From NCBI RefSeq assembly GCF_035989265.1, contig NZ_JAYKZX010000001.1, forward strand, positions 1,092,750 through 1,156,749: a stretch of 64,000 nucleotides of DNA, given 5' to 3'. Shown here in pieces: positions 62,461-64,000 of the stretch (the first letter of the stretch is position 1; each line of letters starts with the position of its first letter). Below the pieces are notes generated by a model. The model did not search any database and was not told the DNA's origin. It saw only the letters and a list, made by a program, of their open reading frames with translations. A program made the translations under genes and the position numbers. The stretch comes from Sphingobium sp. HWE2-09. GTDB lineage: Bacteria > Pseudomonadota > Alphaproteobacteria > Sphingomonadales > Sphingomonadaceae.

Positions 62461-64000
62461 TGCGCGCGCTGTTGTTGGCGCTGGGGCTGGCGTGCGCCGC
62501 ACCGGCCACCGCCCAGATCGTGGAAAAGCCCGCTGGCGATCTGGTGCGCACCCAAGGCGGCCTTGTCGCGGGCAAAACGCTTGCGTCCGGCGTGCGTGCC
62601 TGGCTCGGCGTTCCCTTCGCCGCGCCGCCGGTGCGTGACATGCGCTGGCGCGATCCGCAACCCCGCGCGCGGTGGGACGGCGTCTGGAACGCGGATCGCT
62701 TCGCTCCGGAATGCATCCAGCCGCTGCGCGCGCGCAACATCAACCATTATTTCGGCGAAGAGGCGACCAGTGAGGATTGCCTCTACCTCAACATCTGGGC
62801 ACCGCCCGGCCCGGCGCCGAAAGACGGCTATCCGGTCGTCGCCTGGATTTATGGCGGCGGCTTCAACATCGGTTCGGCCTCCATGGCCAATTATGCGGGC
62901 GATGCGCTGGCGGCAAAGGGCGTCGTCTATGTCGCCATCGCCTATCGCGTCGGCTCGCTCGGCTTCCTCGCCCACCCGGCTTTGAGCGCTGAAAATAGCG
63001 GTAAATCAGGCAATTACGGCCTGAAGGACCAAATTGCCGCGCTCCAATGGATCAAGGCGAACATCGCCGGGTTCGGCGGTAATCCCGGCCAGGTGACGAT
63101 CGCGGGCCAGTCGGCCGGATCGATGTCGGTATCGCTATTGCAAGCCAGCCCGGCCGCCCGCGGCCTGTTCCAGCGCGCCGTCGGCATGAGCGGCGGCGCA
63201 TTCGGCGGCATCGCCACGCCCATTCCGCTCAAGGAAGGCGAAGCCGAAGGACTGGCGCTGCAAACGGCCTTGGGCGCGCAATCGATCGACCAGATGCGCG
63301 ATCTGCCCGCCGACAAGCTGATCGCGCTCGCCGCACCGGTACGCCGCCGGTCGATCGTGATCGACGGCGATGTCGTGGCAGAAACCCCCGCCAGCGCCTT
63401 TGCCGCCGGACGCCAGAATGACGTGCCGCTGCTATTGGGCTTCACTCGCGACGAAAGTTTCCGCTCGCTCGGCCCGATCGCCAGCGTTGCGGACTATGAC
63501 GCAGCCGTCCGACGTACCTTCCCAGCCACCGCCACCACAATCCTGAAACACTATCCCGCCAGCACGGTGGAGCAGGCGCAACGGCAGGCGCGCGACATCG
63601 AACGCGACTCCACGCTGGGCGCGCAAATGGCGCAATGGTCGCTCGGCCAGTCGGCGACGGGCAAGGCGTCGGTTCACGCCTATTTCTTCACCCGCGTCCA
63701 TCCCTATCGACCCGGTATAACCTTTGCCGATCATGATCCCGCGACCGTAGGCGCCTATCATTCGGCCGACATCCCCTATTGGCTGGGCACGCTCGACAGC
63801 CTCAACCGCTTCCGAGTCACCCGTGATTGGACCGCGGTAGACCAACGCCTGTCGAGCGAGATGATGGACGGGCTGGTCGCCTTCGCCCGCACCGGCAATC
63901 CCGGTTCCAACTGGCCCGCATTTACCCGCGCCAAGCCGATGCTGCTGCAACTGGGCGAGACACGCACCGTCACCGCATGGCCGCACTTCGCCGACTGGCC
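62460..64000 (+). CDS. Exported type-B carboxylesterase (3'-truncated by the window)
   Basis: Open frame from ATG 62460 to the end of the window, about 513 residues, no stop reached. Signal peptide MRALLLALGLACAAPATAQ. Type-B esterase signatures: EDCLYLNIW, YGGGFNIGSASMANYAGDAL, NYGLKDQIAALQWIKANIAGFGGNP and nucleophile Ser218 in IAGQSAGSMS; later FTRDES and YHSADIPYWLG. The family includes p-nitrobenzyl esterase and fungal/bacterial carboxylesterases. Translationally coupled to the preceding esterase. Confidence 0.9.
   Translation, partial: MRALLLALGLACAAPATAQIVEKPAGDLVRTQGGLVAGKTLASGVRAWLGVPFAAPPVRDMRWRDPQPRARWDGVWNADRFAPECIQPLRARNINHYFGEEATSEDCLYLNIWAPPGPAPKDGYPVVAWIYGGGFNIGSASMANYAGDALAAKGVVYVAIAYRVGSLGFLAHPALSAENSGKSGNYGLKDQIAALQWIKANIAGFGGNPGQVTIAGQSAGSMSVSLLQASPAARGLFQRAVGMSGGAFGGIATPIPLKEGEAEGLALQTALGAQSIDQMRDLPADKLIALAAPVRRRSIVIDGDVVAETPASAFAAGRQNDVPLLLGFTRDESFRSLGPIASVADYDAAVRRTFPATATTILKHYPASTVEQAQRQARDIERDSTLGAQMAQWSLGQSATGKASVHAYFFTRVHPYRPGITFADHDPATVGAYHSADIPYWLGTLDSLNRFRVTRDWTAVDQRLSSEMMDGLVAFARTGNPGSNWPAFTRAKPMLLQLGETRTVTAWPHFADW

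Noticed and set aside
1..64000. CRISPR arrays, tRNA/rRNA genes, IS elements, prophage or attachment sites
   Set aside because: None seen on either strand; no transposase, integrase or regularly spaced repeats.

Overview
The window is high-GC, densely coding DNA with short intergenic gaps and many 1-14 bp gene overlaps. The protein families and two kinds of intergenic inverted repeat are typical of an alphaproteobacterium of the Sphingomonadaceae (Sphingobium/Sphingomonas-like). That placement is inference from protein style; no rRNA or tRNA is present. It looks like chromosomal metabolic DNA. I see no phage, IS element, CRISPR array, plasmid or replication function.

Layout. 1-4.3 kb: end of a glycosyltransferase with an appended helical domain, a GH130 mannoside phosphorylase/hydrolase and an exported GH51 arabinofuranosidase. 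4.4-16 kb: a complete malonate-use island. mdcACDEGBH runs leftward; madLM, a GntR regulator, acetyl-CoA synthetase and an OprP-type porin run rightward from the same intergenic region. Malonate is imported, decarboxylated on an acyl carrier subunit to acetate, and acetate is activated to acetyl-CoA. 16-20.6 kb: a LuxR-type regulator, a membrane-anchored FMN glutamate-synthase-like protein and a pyruvate-oxidase-like ThDP enzyme. 20.9-29.5 kb: catalase katE followed by seven overlapping genes (three kinds of glycosyltransferase, an acyl-CoA-dehydrogenase-like flavoprotein, a PIG-L deacetylase, a NodS-like methyltransferase, another glycosyltransferase). This is the best candidate for an uncharacterised biosynthetic system here. 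29.5-33.8 kb: a LacI regulator divergent from a small oxidative operon (ABM protein, histidinol-dehydrogenase paralogue, SDR, GST), with a perfect 16-bp palindrome between them. 33.9-36.3 kb: TetR and an acyl-CoA dehydrogenase with a clear sigma70-type promoter. 36.5-42.5 kb: a four-gene signalling operon (hybrid kinase with three receivers, CheR, CheB, receiver-kinase). 42.5-49.3 kb: shikimate/quinate use (LysR, MFS importer, shikimate dehydrogenase, porin, 3-dehydroshikimate dehydratase). 49.4-51.8 kb: mmsA and a LysR regulator. 51.9-55.5 kb: sulfate activation (cysD, cysNC, cysQ). 55.7-59 kb: Lrp regulator divergent from alanine racemase, dadA and ridA (alanine catabolism). 59-64 kb: an unknown exported protein, a Rossmann/DUF2520 protein, a TetR regulator and two secreted esterase-type hydrolases, the last running off the window.

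Three genes (mdcB, the GntR regulator, the GST) are each broken by a shortfall of one base at or beside a G/C run. The shared pattern suggests sequencing or assembly error as readily as real gene decay.
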